From NCBI GenBank assembly GCA_037951165.1, contig JBBDHG010000124.1:2295001-2359000 (forward strand): 64,000 nucleotides of DNA, written 5' to 3'. The notes under the pieces are model-generated. The model was not told the origin of the DNA and did no database searches. It saw only the letters and a program-made list of their open reading frames with translations. This document shows positions 11,086-24,400 of this stretch, one piece after another. The position numbers were made by a program, and so were the translations under genes. Numbering within the stretch: the stretch's first letter is position 1; every line of letters begins with the position of its first letter. This stretch comes from Lophius americanus (Eukaryota > Chordata > Actinopteri > Lophiiformes > Lophiidae).

Positions 11086-11815
11086 GCTTTCATAATACTA
11101 TAATAAAGGCCTGAGAGACCATATATGTGCAATTTGCTGGTCATACTAAGATTGTATTGAAGGATTTTGTGATGAATAATAATTGTCTGACGGACTGTAA
11201 ATGTTTGCATAAATATATATCCTTCAGTATATTTATTGTTCTCAGTATATTTATCATATATGTAAAGTCAGGTTTGGCGTCCCAGGGGGACTAAAAGGTG
11301 TAAAACTAGAGGGTGTAATACTATATTAAATGTCTGATGGACTGTATATGTGGAATCTTCTCATGGGATGAGAATTATATTGAAATATGGTTTAATACTA
11401 TAATAAAGGTCTGTGACAGACTGTATATTTGGAATATTTTGGTCAGACAAATTTCGTATTGAAGGATTTTGTTGTACTACAATAATGGCCAGACAGTCTG
11501 CATAGTCAGCTTTAGCACCCTAGAGGGTGCCATAGAACACAAATTGTGTTTGCCCAACTACCATTATTACCTGAATACCTTATTGAAGGTTGGTGTTATA
11601 CTATAATAAAGGGCTGACATACTTTACATGTGCAATATTCTGCTCAAAATAGTCTATTATTGAAAGATGGTGTAAGACTTTAACAATGACCGGAAAGACT
11701 GTACATATGTAATATTTTGGTCAAGAGCCTTATCTCAGTTAAGGATGGTGTAATAGTATAATAAAGGTCCGAATGTAAATGTTGGGACTAGAATGTCAGT
11801 GAGGGACCGTGTAAC
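11085..11815. repeat. ~80-bp degenerate tandem repeat (ACTATAATAAAGGTCTGACA)
   Basis: At least six diverged units start with ACTATAATAAAGG followed by a GACAGACTGTATATGTG phrase, a GAATATTCTGGTCA phrase and TATTGAAGGATGGTG. Clear unit starts are near 11097, 11312, 11394, 11476, 11604 and 11680. A lone unit is at 13183 and another at about 34950. Confidence 0.7.
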
Positions 11816-12180
11816 ATTGTGACCAATGTGCATCTGAGCCACGCCTAGAACTTTTATTACATCATCCTGTGTTTATGTGTTGACGTACGCCATATAGGAA
11901 TTCCACTGCCTAGAAGGAAGTGCATTCTGTTTGGCTGCTGTTCGATACTTCCTTTTGTCCCATCAACAATAATCTCTATTCTTCATCCGTCAAGGCGCGG
12001 CAAAATAATAACCTCCTGCCTGTTTATCATAATTGGGCACTTGCTAAGGCTATTTATGGATCTGAAAGCCTGGTAAACCAAATGACTGTTACATTCCACA
12101 TTAAGTTTAAGACCTTTGGTTTACGACGTATGCTATTACTGGTGCTTTTACATTTATACTTCTAATAATGATTTTTACTT
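11690..12180. repeat. Interspersed repeat B, copy 1
   Basis: It aligns with 34930-35470. Shared blocks are the AAGGATGGTGTAATA and GTGAGGGACTGTGT starts, TTTTATTAC with CCTGTGTTTATGTGTT, GCTAAGGCT and TACATTCCAC. Each copy is followed within about 60 bp by a trinucleotide-rich tract (ACT here, AAC/GAC at 35490). The class is unknown. Confidence 0.55.
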
Positions 12181-12235
12181 TTATTCATCGCGTTATACAG
12201 TAAATGCATACAGTACCACGTCTTGAAATTTAAGC

Positions 12236-13030
12236 TGCACCCCCTCTTCTACTACTTCTACTTCTACTGGTACTACAACTGCCACTACTGCTACTTCTAC
12301 TCTTACTACAACTACAACTACTGCTGCGACTACTACTACTTCTACTACTAGTACTGCTACAACAACTAGTATGACTACTACCGGTAATACTACTACTGCT
12401 ACTACTACTGGTAGTACTATTACCTTTACTTCTGTCACTACTAACACAACTACTACTGCTGCTACTTCAACAACTGGTAGTACGAGTACTAGTACTTGGG
12501 GTAATACTACTACTACTCATGCTAATGCCATTAGTACTACTACTTTTCAAACGTGTACAGTACTAATAGTAATATTACAACAACTGTTAGTACTGCTACT
12601 ACCAATCCCACTATTCCTGGTTTTACAACTTCTACAACCGATACTACTACTAATAGTACTAGTACTACTGGTACTACTGCTACTACCAACTTCTACTAAT
12701 GGTACTACTACTACCACTGGTACTACTGCTACCACTACTGCTACTACCAATACTAATATCACTAGCCTTACTGGTATTACTATCCCTAATCCCTCTTGTA
12801 CAACTTCAAGTAGTACTTATACAAACATTATTTCTACTGTGACTACTATTAATACTCCTACTACTGCTATCACTACTATCACTGGTATTACAAATCTAAA
12901 AACGGTACTACTACTAATAGTACTAGTACTACTGGTACTACTACAACTACTGGTACCTCTACTGGTACTGCCAACTTCTACTACTTGTACTATCTCTGCT
13001 GGTACTACTACTACTACTAGCTTACTTCCT
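12236..13030. repeat. Degenerate (ACT)n trinucleotide array
   Basis: About 800 bp of imperfect TAC/ACT repeats interspersed with GGT, GCT and ACA triplets. It is open in several frames on both strands, giving Thr-rich or Val-rich translations. A unit of about 12-15 bp (GGTACTACTACTA) recurs locally. No start, splice or domain evidence supports a gene. Confidence 0.9.
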
Positions 13031-13334
13031 TTCGCTTGAGTGTTCTGATGTCCGCTTTCCTTTCATTATAACTCGATGCTTGTCTTTCGCTACTAAAATT
13101 TATGGAAAGCGGGTCCTGGATCTTTTCAAATCACTGGGGTTTTAATTAAACCCATAATCGTTGGTGATTATAACTTTTGTACTACTGTAATAAAGGTCAG
13201 AAAGACTTTATATGTGAAATGTTCTGGTCGGGACATTTTGATTTTAACTTCCATGGTGACGCACCACGGGTCAGAGGGACTAAAGAGCTGCTTCAGTTTC
13301 TGGTTTAAATTCTACCTAGAAGACAAGGACTTTT

Positions 13335-13830
13335 TTGGGTCTAAAGATAATTGACAATCTGTGTTGAATAAAACCACAAGCGGAGTTCCCCAAGGCTCCG
13401 TCTTGGGGACTCTTTTGTTTAACATCTATATGCTTCTATTGGCTTAGGTTTTGGGGAGACTATAGTCCAATACGAGCATTGAGTAACGCATTGAGCAAGT
13501 CAACAGTTTGATATGCAAGAATTTCCTTCAGCTGAACATAAACAAAACTGTTTATAAAAAATCTTTAATGTTTCAAAGTGGGGACCAAGCCAGGAATCTT
13601 GTGGTCATCGAATCTGACCTCAGTTTTAACAGCCATATTACGACAAACAGACTACTATCGTTTGAAGAATAGACGGCATGAGTTAAAGGACTGATGTCTC
13701 AGGAGGATTTGGAAGCCCTAGTCCATGCATTTGGTCATCTGGATCAAGTCTGCTTAGTGTCCCCGGAGTCAAAACTAAACATGGAGAAGGAGCGTTCAGT
13801 TTTCCCAGAAAACAGCAGGAACGATCCAAC
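13335..13830 (+). mobile_element. Rex1/L2-like LINE reverse-transcriptase fragment
   Basis: It contains the reverse-transcriptase motif SGVPQGSVLGTLLFNIYM near 13379-13432. This is followed, with the YADD core deleted or shifted, by NFLQLNINKT, a VIESDLSFNSHI-like segment and LEALVHAF. All match non-LTR retrotransposons of fish. Several frameshifts make it non-functional. Confidence 0.8.
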
Positions 13831-14041
13831 GATCAGTGTTTTGAGATCAAAGCTTCATAAAATCTTTTGATTTCTGTTGGGTGTAAGAAGAACAACTGAT
13901 CAGGTACCACTCCCGTTGGCATCGAAGTGTGTGAAATGGTGTCAAATGAGAAGAGGAGGATCCAAGACGTGTGACACCCTTGTGCATTCCATTTCCTCCC
14001 CACCCTCCGTTCTGTGAACTGCAGCATATAGAGAAAGGTAA

Positions 14042-14044
<3 letters not shown>

Positions 14045-14080
<36 letters not shown>
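14045..14080. repeat. (GA)n microsatellite
   Basis: A short GA tract lies immediately before the candidate 5' UTR exon of the ZP-domain gene. Confidence 0.9.
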
Positions 14081-14081
<1 letters not shown>

Positions 14082-14210
14082 GAGAGAGAAAGAAGGAGAA
14101 ATAGATCAATCCTACTCCACAGAGGAACTGAACAACCTAGCCAGCAGCTGCAGAATCACCAGAGAAAGAGAGACCTTTATCTTCTTCATCCTCCGACAGA
14201 ACTCCAGAGG
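14081..14210 (+). other. Candidate 5' untranslated exon of the ZP-domain gene
   Basis: A purine-rich stretch ends in a strong donor (AGAGG followed by GTAAGG at 14211). An acceptor (CTCTATCTTCCAG) occurs at 15418, just upstream of the start codon at 15450. Splicing 14210 to 15419 would give a short leader. There is no direct evidence for transcription. An alternative is that the first exon simply starts near 15400. Confidence 0.3.
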
Positions 14211-14214
14211 GTAA

Positions 14215-15415
14215 GGTAACCTACACACTGCTCGCCTGTCTCTTTCTCTGCTTTCCTCAACGGAAGTTCTCACCTCCAGACACACAGGACAACCTCACAG
14301 ACAGGAGGAAGCTGAATAGTTCTCTGCTCAGGACATAGACCGGCTGCTGAAGTCACGCGAACATGCAGTGAAGCTCGGACTGTGTTTAGAAAACACGTCA
14401 ACAGACGTGCAGCAGATCTCGGTGCAACCAAATGTCCTGACTGATTAGTTTCTAAGTCATCAGCTTATCATTTGATGGATAAACATGTGGGGGGGAAAAA
14501 GGGTACGGAATGATTCCCTAAAGGCCAGCGTGATGCCTTCAAATGGTTTTGTTCAGCGGTGACAGTTTGGAGCCAAACATCTGAAGTCTTCACTCACATC
14601 AAAGTGAGAGAAGTGAGTGACCGATGATCCGATTGGTCACGGATATACGTTTTCAGTCCATCAGATGAATGGAAGACCCTTCTGACTTATTGTCCTCATC
14701 TCAGCAGGACTGCAACGCGTGATCTTCGATATTCACACGCACCGTTCACGATGAGCTTCATCGGGGTTACAAGCATGAACGGAGGATGTGGAAAAGCATT
14801 TGATTTAACAACTGCACTATAAAAAACAGTTCCAAGTCATCCCTGGAGGTGTGGACCTCAGTGATTCCGTAAAATGCTGGCTAATTGTCAAGCCGACGTC
14901 TCAAACCTGTTGGGACCGGGAAAGTTGCGAAATGCTCCAGTGACTCATGCGGTGAGATGGTGAGAGGGGAAAAGGTCAGAAAACGTGAATTTGTCCTGCC
15001 CTATAAATCATTAGTAAAGCAGGGATCTTGGTAAAATGACGTGTTTCGGTAGAAGCTGACTCCCGCTTTGAAGTCATCTCCACTTAAAGTTGACAAATAC
15101 GTCAGCTGTCGTCGACGTATTTGGATGAAGGCATAAGGAAACCCTAATCGAAGCTTTCGTGTGTTGCCAGCTGAAAGTGTTGCGGCTCAGTTAAGGACAT
15201 CCTCCTGGATTGCAGGGAAGCTAAGGCACTGTCTTTTCACATTTTTATGAATTTTTTTTTCTAACACAGTAGCACTTAGAAAGATTAACCATCACATGTT
15301 CAAGGCTTAAAACGGCCCTGTGCCGACCTGAACCCTGAACTTGAATTGAGTTCCTTCTTCTGAAAGTGAAAGGGTTGAACTTTCCGACTGATCAAATTCG
15401 CCCAACTCTATCTTC
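14215..15415. other. Upstream region or first intron of the ZP-domain gene; nothing else recognised
   Basis: No exon, RNA gene or repeat is recognisable in this unique-looking sequence. If the candidate leader exon is real, this is its intron; otherwise it contains the promoter. Confidence 0.35.
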
Positions 15416-15449
15416 CAGCTCTCCCTGCTGATGATTGGCATCTTCCAAC

Positions 15450-15495
15450 ATGCTCCACCTCCTGCTCTTCCTGTCCGTCCTCTTCCTGCTGCCAA
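15450..15495 (+). CDS. Exon 1: signal peptide
   Basis: ATG at 15450 encodes MLHLLLFLSVLFLLP and then splices at GTAAGT in phase 1. It is a strong hydrophobic leader; the following NAQ from exon 2 gives a plausible signal-peptidase site. An earlier ATG at 15431 is out of frame and overlaps this start. Confidence 0.88.
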
Positions 15496-18400
15496 GTAAG
15501 TAACAACAAGTCAACCATTCTGAAGCTCCGCCAACATCTTGAGAGACTTCAGGTGAATGACCTCGACCAATCATAGAGCAGCTCAGAAACAGAGCGGAGT
15601 GACTGGATGCGCTGTTGATCTTCCAAACACAGAGATGATGAAGGTGGTGAGGAAGATTATGATGAAGGCCATGGTCATAATGCTGATGATTTTCATCATG
15701 ATTATGATCAGGGTGATGACGATGATGATCATGATGATGATAATCGGGAAGATTTTGGTGATGATGGTCATGATAGTGATCATGATGATAGTCATGACGA
15801 TGGTGGTACTGGTGAGGGAATGATGGTCATGATGATGATGGTGATGATGTCGGTGATGGTGATGGTCATGATGATGATGATGATGATGTTGGTAATAATC
15901 GTAATGATGATAATATTGATGATGGAAATGACGTTGATTATGGTCATGGTGATGATTGCGGTGGTCATAATGAAAGTGGTGATGATGCTGATGATGGTAA
16001 TGATGTTGATGATGGTGATGGTGATGGTGATGGTGATGATGGTTATGGTCGGGTCATTGTATGTTTGAAGTGGTGACTGATTATGTCATATTAATAGTCC
16101 TGACCGATTGGTCATCAAAGCATGATTTATTCCTCCATCACATCAGATGTTCCATCTTCCCTGTTGTCCAACCAGCGGAGAAACTCGAGTTCTGACTCTC
16201 CTGTGTCTCCGTCTTCCACAGATGCTCAGCTCGCCGTATCTGTGGACATTACACCCTGTCCCATTTACTATTATGGGAAGATGTTCTCGGCAGTCTACGT
16301 AAGTAGAACCCTTTAGAATGTACGTGTTTCAATCTACTGTCATTATGCAGGATTATTTTCCATCCTATGGTGGAGGGAAGTCTGCAGACTGAGGGACCTT
16401 TGACCTCTCTTTCCCACATGATGATGAGGATGGTGATAATAATTATGATGACGGTGATGGTCAAAATGCTGATGATGTTCATGATGATGACGGTCATGAT
16501 GATGTTGGTGCTGATGATGGGATGATGGTCATGTTGATGATGGTGATGTCGATGGATATCGTAATGATGATAATATTGATGATGGCAATGACGTTGATGA
16601 TGGTGATGGTCATAATTACAATGGGGGTGACGATGATGATGGTCATGATGATGATGGTGGTAACGCTGATTTTGATGGTGGTGGTGATTGTAATGATGAT
16701 GATGATGTTGATGGCAATGATGGTCATGATCGTGATGATGGTTATAGTCATAATGACAGTGGTGATGATGATTTTGATGATGATGCTGATTATGATGACA
16801 CTGATTATTGTGATTATGATAGTGATGGTGATAGTAATGATGGTGATGATGATTATCTTGATGGTGTGATGATGATCATTATGGTGACAATGATGGTGAA
16901 GACCATGATGACGATGATGATGTTGATGATGATGATGGTCATGATGATATAATCCTGAACATCATCATCATTACATGGCGATGATGATGATGTTGTTGAT
17001 TATGAAGATGATGATGGGGCGAGAATCGTGATAATGGTAATGATGATGTTAATATGATGGTGATAATGGTGGGGATGGTTGATGATGATGATAATGATGA
17101 TGATGGTGATGATTGGGATGATAAAGATGGTGATGTTCGTGATGATGAATGTGGTGATGGTTATGATGATAATAATGATGATGATGATGATGGTGATGAT
17201 CATCATCATCATGGTGATGATGTTGGTGATGATGATCATAATCATCATCATCATAATGGTGATGATGATGGTGATGATGATCATAATCATAATGGTTATG
17301 ATGGTGTGGGTGATGGTGATGGTGATGATGATAATGGCGGTAATGGTGAAAAGAAAGATGATGATGTGATAATGATGATGATAATGATGGTGGTGGTAAT
17401 TGCCATGATGGTGATGATGATTGTGATGGTGATGGTTGTGATGAAGGCCGTGACAGAAGACGTTAAAGTTAATATTTGCCTTCCTGTGCCCTTTGGTTTT
17501 CACAGTTTGAATCTGACAGCACGTCAGCGTCCCTCTGCTTTAATGGAGATTTCAGCGGTTCAGTCGTAAAAGAATGTGTTTCTGTTGATGTCTCCTCTGT
17601 GCCGTCTACACCAGAACCTATACCGATTCATGCAAACGCGATAGCTTTGTCTGACCTTGAGGCATCATATAAAATGGAACTGCCATCCATCACAAACCAA
17701 CTGCTCTGTGAGGTGTCTCTTAATTTGGGATCTGTGAGTATTATTTAGTATCATGACAAGATGAACACCACGTTATCTTTGTAAACTCTCGTTCAAACAA
17801 ATGTTCATCCCTGCAAACACGGAACTCCTGCTTTTGCCTGCGTGTTCGCTCTCTCTAGGTCGATGTTAAATTTGCGAGCTTCGGGAAACAAACAGCTATG
17901 TTTGTGGAATCAACCTCTGGCGCACACGTGAGTAATACGATCTACGGTACATATAGAAGTATCGCATGTGGCGGACAGCAGACAGGTTTCATCTGGAGGT
18001 CAGCCCATCCAATGCCCTCCGCTCTGTGAAAGTAACGTTTGTTGTCTCTTTAGACAGTTACTGTTTATGTCAAAGATGCTGTGAAGACAACGATTGCTAT
18101 CGGTGGATCAGGACAGCCAACAGATTACTCTGACATCAGTGGCTGCCGAGACTCCTTAGGTTGGTAAATGTTACTTTCTCCAAGAATCTGGGACTCTCTA
18201 AAACTGAACAGTTATCATTTTTAATATTGATATTCCTTTTTTTGCTATTTTTAAAAAAATATGTTGCTTGTAAATTTACAAAACAAAGGCCTGTGACATT
18301 TGAATCCCATTTCGACCCTCCTTCCCTTCCTAGATACATTTTTCCAACCTGCTGAGGACATCTCTGCACCGGACTCGGCAACCTGTGAAAAAAAAACGTG

Positions 18401-21400
18401 TTCTGAAGATTCCGAGGTTGTTATGGTCGGCTGCCCGGACAGCCAGCGGTGTCAAGAAGACGGCACGTAAGTATATTTTCTAGGTGTCGTACGCATGCGT
18501 CTGCTTTTGCCGTTGCATAGCCTTTCCACCGCGAAGACCCTGGCATTGCCTTCGGGGGGCCACACATGGTAACAGGTTGAATTCTCGCCCTCGGAGACTT
18601 CATACACAAAGATGGTATCTATGCAGATGACTCGCAGTCGTATCTGCCTCTGAAGCCCGCTGACCTTACAGAAAATTTGGATGTCAATTAACTTTCTACA
18701 ATTAGACACTAATAAAACTCAGATTTGAGTAATGGGGCCTCAACCTACTACCAAAGACGGACCGTCACCTGCCGGTAACCTGTCTGAATATCTTAAACCT
18801 GTTCTGAGAAATCTTGTGGTCCTACTTGACAGAAATCTAAATTTTGAGATTAATATCACTTGGTTAGGGCAATCCTGTTTTTATCAATCATCTCTGTATT
18901 ATTTCTAAAAATTTGGCCTATTTATATACCCGAAAATTCTGGGATATTGGAGAATTGTCATCATCATCATCATCTGAAAGTGCTTTACAACACAAGTCAG
19001 CTAAAACATTCATACGGCTATGATGGAGGCTGCCATGAAAGGCGCCACACGCTCAGCAGGAGCTATAACCATTCACGCTTTCACTCACACACCAATGGAA
19101 CAGCCATTGGGTTCAACTTGCGGTTCAGTATCTTGCTCAAGGACACTTTGACATGTGGACCGCCGTGGCGAGGGATCGGCCGCACTAACAACTGAGCCAC
19201 TGTCGCCCACTCGTGTTAGCGTGATAACGGAAAAACAATATCATGGATCATTCTCCAATTTTAGACCCACGTAGACATTAGTACGAGGAAGAACTGGAGT
19301 GTTTTGAGGAAAGTCTGGTTGTAAATTTTAGACAGTCGGGGTGGGCTCTAGCTTCAAAATTGTCAGGTCCTAACTTCTCCACCGGTGGTCTGATATAGTC
19401 CTAAACCTGGGCCATATGACCCGAACAGATGAGATCTATCCTCTATAAGTTGTGATTCACTCTAACAGTTCATATTTTACTCACTAGGGGGAGCTTTTAA
19501 TGAAGAACGCAGTTTTTCGGTTATAACTGCCTTACCATTGGTTCTATTTATTCCACATTTGGTGCATGTGATTCGACTTTATGGGCAAAATTTTTTTGGC
19601 ACTGGATTCTCAAGCATTGGTCCGATTTTTGCTTTTTTTTTTACAAAAACCATTGTTTTCCAGATATACCTCACTAATTTTTATGGATCCCCAACAAACT
19701 TTAGCGTGAGCAAGAACTGCAGGATTTTGGCAAAGGTCTGTTGTAAATTTCGGATTTGAGAGGGAGCTTTTACTCCAAAAGTTTTACGGACACAATTTCT
19801 CAACCGTCGGTCACATTTAGTACAAATTTGGTGCATATGAATTGAATGTAAAAGATCTATCTTGAATACATTGTGTTTTATTTTAAAAGTTCATATTTTA
19901 TTAACATAAATTCCTGACGGTGGATCAGATTTAGTCCAAATTCAGTGCGCATGAATTCTCTCAGGGAGATCTATCTCGTAAAAATCGTGCATAACTCAAA
20001 ACATATATCATATAAAATATATTCATGCCTTGATCCCCCTTAATCTGAGGAAGAATTGGGTTGATTTTGGAAAAGGTCGGTTCTGTAATTCCGACACGTG
20101 GGGGAGCGTTATCTCTGAAAGTTTCAGAGATATCTGAAAGTTTCGGGCCAGAGTTTCTCAACCGTTGGTGCCATGTAGTCCAAATTTGGTACATATGATT
20201 CCAGTCCAAGGGGTCTCATGTTGTATATGTCGTATTTTTGGGTCAAATAGTTTATGTTTTACCCACTAGGGGGGAGCTTTTTACGAAGAAAGTTGAATTT
20301 TGGACATAACTTCCCAATCGTTGGTTGGATTTTGGTGTATATGAAATGACTCGAGGAAATGTATCTATTATAGATTGTGTTTTACTGTAATAGTACATAT
20401 TTTATCCCAAAGGGGGGGCTTTTTTGGACATGACTTTACATTAAAATTGAGGAGGCTTTCAAGATTTTAATGATTCCCTTTACGATGCCTGACCTGGCCT
20501 CAGACTGCATTTTATCTCATTTTATTTATTTTTTTTTTCTTTTGCATCACATCATTGTATCACTGTAAAGCACTTTGTAAGAGCGTTTTGAAAAGTACTA
20601 TATAAATAAAATAAAGATAAAAGTTAACCGGGTATCTTGAGGCTCCAGGTGAAACCGTATAGGATCTCAGAGCGGCAGTGGGGTCCAGAGGCATACGGAC
20701 AATCACTAGCACCAACCAGTTGCAAACAGCTCTCCTCATCTCAGGTGGCTCAGTTCTGGATGCCACCTGAACGTACTGAACTAAAGGGCGGATGGTGGCT
20801 CATGTCGGAAAAAGGCTTGGCCATTTCCTGACGTAGCATTGTAAAGCCTTAAACCAAAGTATGTGTCTTCTCTATTTATCAGTCCAGTCCCACGGAAAGA
20901 CTTAGTTTGAGGTGGAGACCAGGACTCCATCCACAGTGACTCAATACTACGATGGTCCACTCACAGTCCGCCATCTTTTGTTTTCTCCAGGAGTTACTTG
21001 TGTCCCATAACCCAATGGCGGATTGTCATGTTTATCAGACAAAACGCTCCAGAAGTTTAACGTCTTGCCTAGTGAACGCAGCTTGGTTCTGGTCCTCTTT
21101 GAGGAAACGCAGAGATGACAACACAGTCACAGAGACTACTGAAAGATGCTGATAGACTTTAGTCATATTAAAAGTAGTACTTACTCCACCAGTACCAGTA
21201 TGAGGTTGTAACGGAACGATGGAATCTGGTCAGTGGTGAAAGTTCCATCAACTAAGAGCGAAGTTCCTCAAGCGATTGCTGTTGGCAAACATTTGGTTTG
21301 GGCTCTGATCCCATGACAATGATATTACTAACATTAATACATATATACATTTCCTTTGGTATTCACGTGGAGGTGGAAGAAGTAAAATCATGCAGTCAAG

Positions 21401-24400
21401 GTTCCATTAGAGAAGCAAGGGAAAATGAAATACTGGGGTGGGGGTCTCTGTTCATTTATAACCTTTATTTGACTCTAGAGTCCACTGTTGTTTACTGCCA
21501 GAATGAGACAGTTATAGAATTTCCGTTCACAAGTGTTTCATTAAGATAATGGATTAATTATGATGGATTCATTATCAAGACCCAACTTCTCCGTTTAAAT
21601 CAAAAAAATCTGTAACGCGTCCAAAACTTTAAAGTTCATGTTGTCGGATTACACAAATATATTTTCGCTCGGGGTGGGATTTGAACACAATCACCGACGG
21701 GACTCTCTGTGACATGAAAGCAAAGAAGCGGATTCAAACTAAATATGTGCTTTTTAGTCGATCAAATCCGCTGGCGTTCCTACTGAAGCTCTGGGGGCCC
21801 ATAATGGAGCACAAAGGTAATACAGGATTATTAAACAGAGGCACCTATACATCTTTTGCTGTTCTGGAAAAAAGTCCACGATAAACTTTGCTTCATATTT
21901 TGCTTTGTTCTTTTCGTTCCTCCATATTTTGGCGACTGCTCAGAGGTGATGGCAGCACATCCGTGATTAATGTCGAGCCTTTATGTCCATTATAGAAAAT
22001 ATAGGTCATAGGTTCATAAACAGCGCGCGTTTATGTGAAGTCTTACGTTCTAATGTTATTTATAGATTATGACATCCTTATCATGAGAAGAATTCCCTGC
22101 TCTCCCTCTCCATCTCCTTCAGGTGTGCGTTTGACAGCATGTGTACTGTGATCGGCAACACCATCATCGACTTTGAGGACAAAACGGCCAAAGTGTCGGA
22201 TCGGTGTAAATATGAACTTCTATCTTCTACGGATTTGAGAGTGGATACCAACTTCAGGGAACGTCACCTAACAACGCAGAGTTTTCTGGACACGTTGGAA
22301 ATCACTGAAAAAGCTGCTAGTGTAGAGATTATATTCTCTCAGGACGGGACGGTTAAGGTGAGCCAACCCAAGGCTCAGTCATGTTATGTTTCCTTTCTGT
22401 TTGAAACAAATCTCTCCATACTGGTTGACTTTGTGATGGTTCGACATCAGTGTTTTCCCCCCGTATTCTTTCTGCTGTGTCACAGGTGGGCGGGACAACG
22501 CAGGTCCTCGGCGGAGCGCCTACAACTTATGGTGGTTCTACTGGCGAGCTCTCAAAGGATAGCAATGGAATCACGTACACCGGCTTTAGCGTTCGCATTG
22601 TTTTTGATGGCAACTCCGCGGCCATCACCTACTTAGGTACCGGCTCGTTCTCGAGGACTCATCATGTTCTTCAATGAGCTGACGTTGATCCAGTTTGAAT
22701 TTTGATGCTGACTATCGTTGGCATTCTCTCACAAACCTTTACAGGAATTTCTTCAGATCTCCCTGCCGCAGGCCTCACCGCTGTGTGTACAGACGCCTCA
22801 AGTTTGAGTTCCCATCAGGATACGACCGATTCCAGGTAAAGCCTCAAACACATCAGCTACTTAATTGTTATCTATTCATCCCCGGTTCTGATCCAGTGTT
22901 GCGTTTCACCCCCAGCTGTACCGACATACATACTGACCCTGATGCATCGGGTTACGAGCTGGACTGCGTCAACAACCCAGTTGCACGGTGAGCAGCTGAA
23001 ACATCTGTCTGTGGTGAATGGCATGTTATAAGATGTGAGAGGTGAGGATGGAAGATAAACTCAAAGTCTTCACGAGGGCTTGGGAGATGATCGCAGATGA
23101 CCGTGTGTTCAGAAATCTATGGGAGCAACGCCGGACTTCATCCTTTTATCTGCCACTCTGTCTTTTTCATCTGTTGAGCAGCTGTGATCTCCTGGAAAAC
23201 GATCCCTTCACGCCCTGTCATGCTGTCGTTGACCCAGCCCCCTACATAGAAGCCTGCAGGAACATTTTGTGCATCTACCCTGAAAGAGACGGTTTCCAAT
23301 GTCAGTTCATGGTCAGCTACCTAAAAACATGCAGCGACCACGGCGTCTCACTGGATGTGGACTGGTTTTCACTCGGCTGTGGTAAGACTCGTCCGACTCC
23401 ACCTCAGTGGAGCAGCCAAAGAATACACATTATCAGTATCAACAAACAAATGTGCAATAACTCCACACGAGCCAATGTTCAAAAAATGAGACGCATTGAT
23501 TGATGAGCATTTTAAAGTGTCTCTGCAGAACACCGCTGGATCTCAATATTAGATCACAAGACGTTATTCTTTAAGAGTTCGGTCCTTTTTGGTGCTGGTT
23601 GTTCTGATCTCGTGTCTCTTTCAGTCCATCATAAGGTCTTCTGTGGCGGAGAGACCTGCCTCGATCATGAGTACTGTGGATTGTTGAGCAATGGTAGAAA
23701 CGATTGCTTCTGTCGGGGAGATTTGTCCAAGATATACAGAGCAGATGGAAGTTACGGTACGACAGCTTAGACACAACAACATTGAGGTCCTGATCCTAAG
23801 GGGCTGGAGGGTTTTCTCTTCTCTCTGCTAAGGGGCTGGAGGGTTTTCTCTTCTCTCTGATAAGGGGCTGGAGGGTTTTCTCTTCTCTCTGCTAAGGGGC
23901 TGGGGGGTTTTCTCTTCTCTCTGATCTGTCGAGGAGAACCTTCAGGGCTCGGTTTGACTGCTGAGGGCTTGTTATGAGGAGCACATATTGGACTTCATTC
24001 ACTCAGCTCTGCTTTAAGTCAGGAGTCTGTTTCTTGATTCTGAGTTCTGCCACCATAGCAGCTCTGAGTGACAACCTCAAAAACTGGATTGAATGGTTTG
24101 ACTGGTTTGACTGGCTGAAAAATGCCTGTGGTGTCTCTCCTGTCTGTCTGGTCTAAGATACATCGATTTAAATTCTTCCTCTGTGCTGCTGGATCCTCAG
24201 GTGGTAAAGTGGAATGTGATACTACCACTGCTACACTTACTCTCTACGGATGTTTCCTGAAAGAAAATGGTATCAACCCCACCACGACACAGCTCAATGA
24301 CATGACATGCATGGGTACCTACAATAGCATTTCCAAGGAGTTGACCACGTCTTTCACCAAAACCCAAACCTGTTCAGCAGAAATCACGGTGGGTTCTCTC

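Noticed and set aside
12193..13039. Thr-rich plus-strand frame and Val-rich minus-strand frame
   Set aside because: They come from the degenerate ACT trinucleotide array, and both strands are open without any supporting signal.
15557..17569. Met-, Asp- and His-rich frames around exons 1-3 of the ZP gene
   Set aside because: They are translations of GAT microsatellite in introns 1 and 2.
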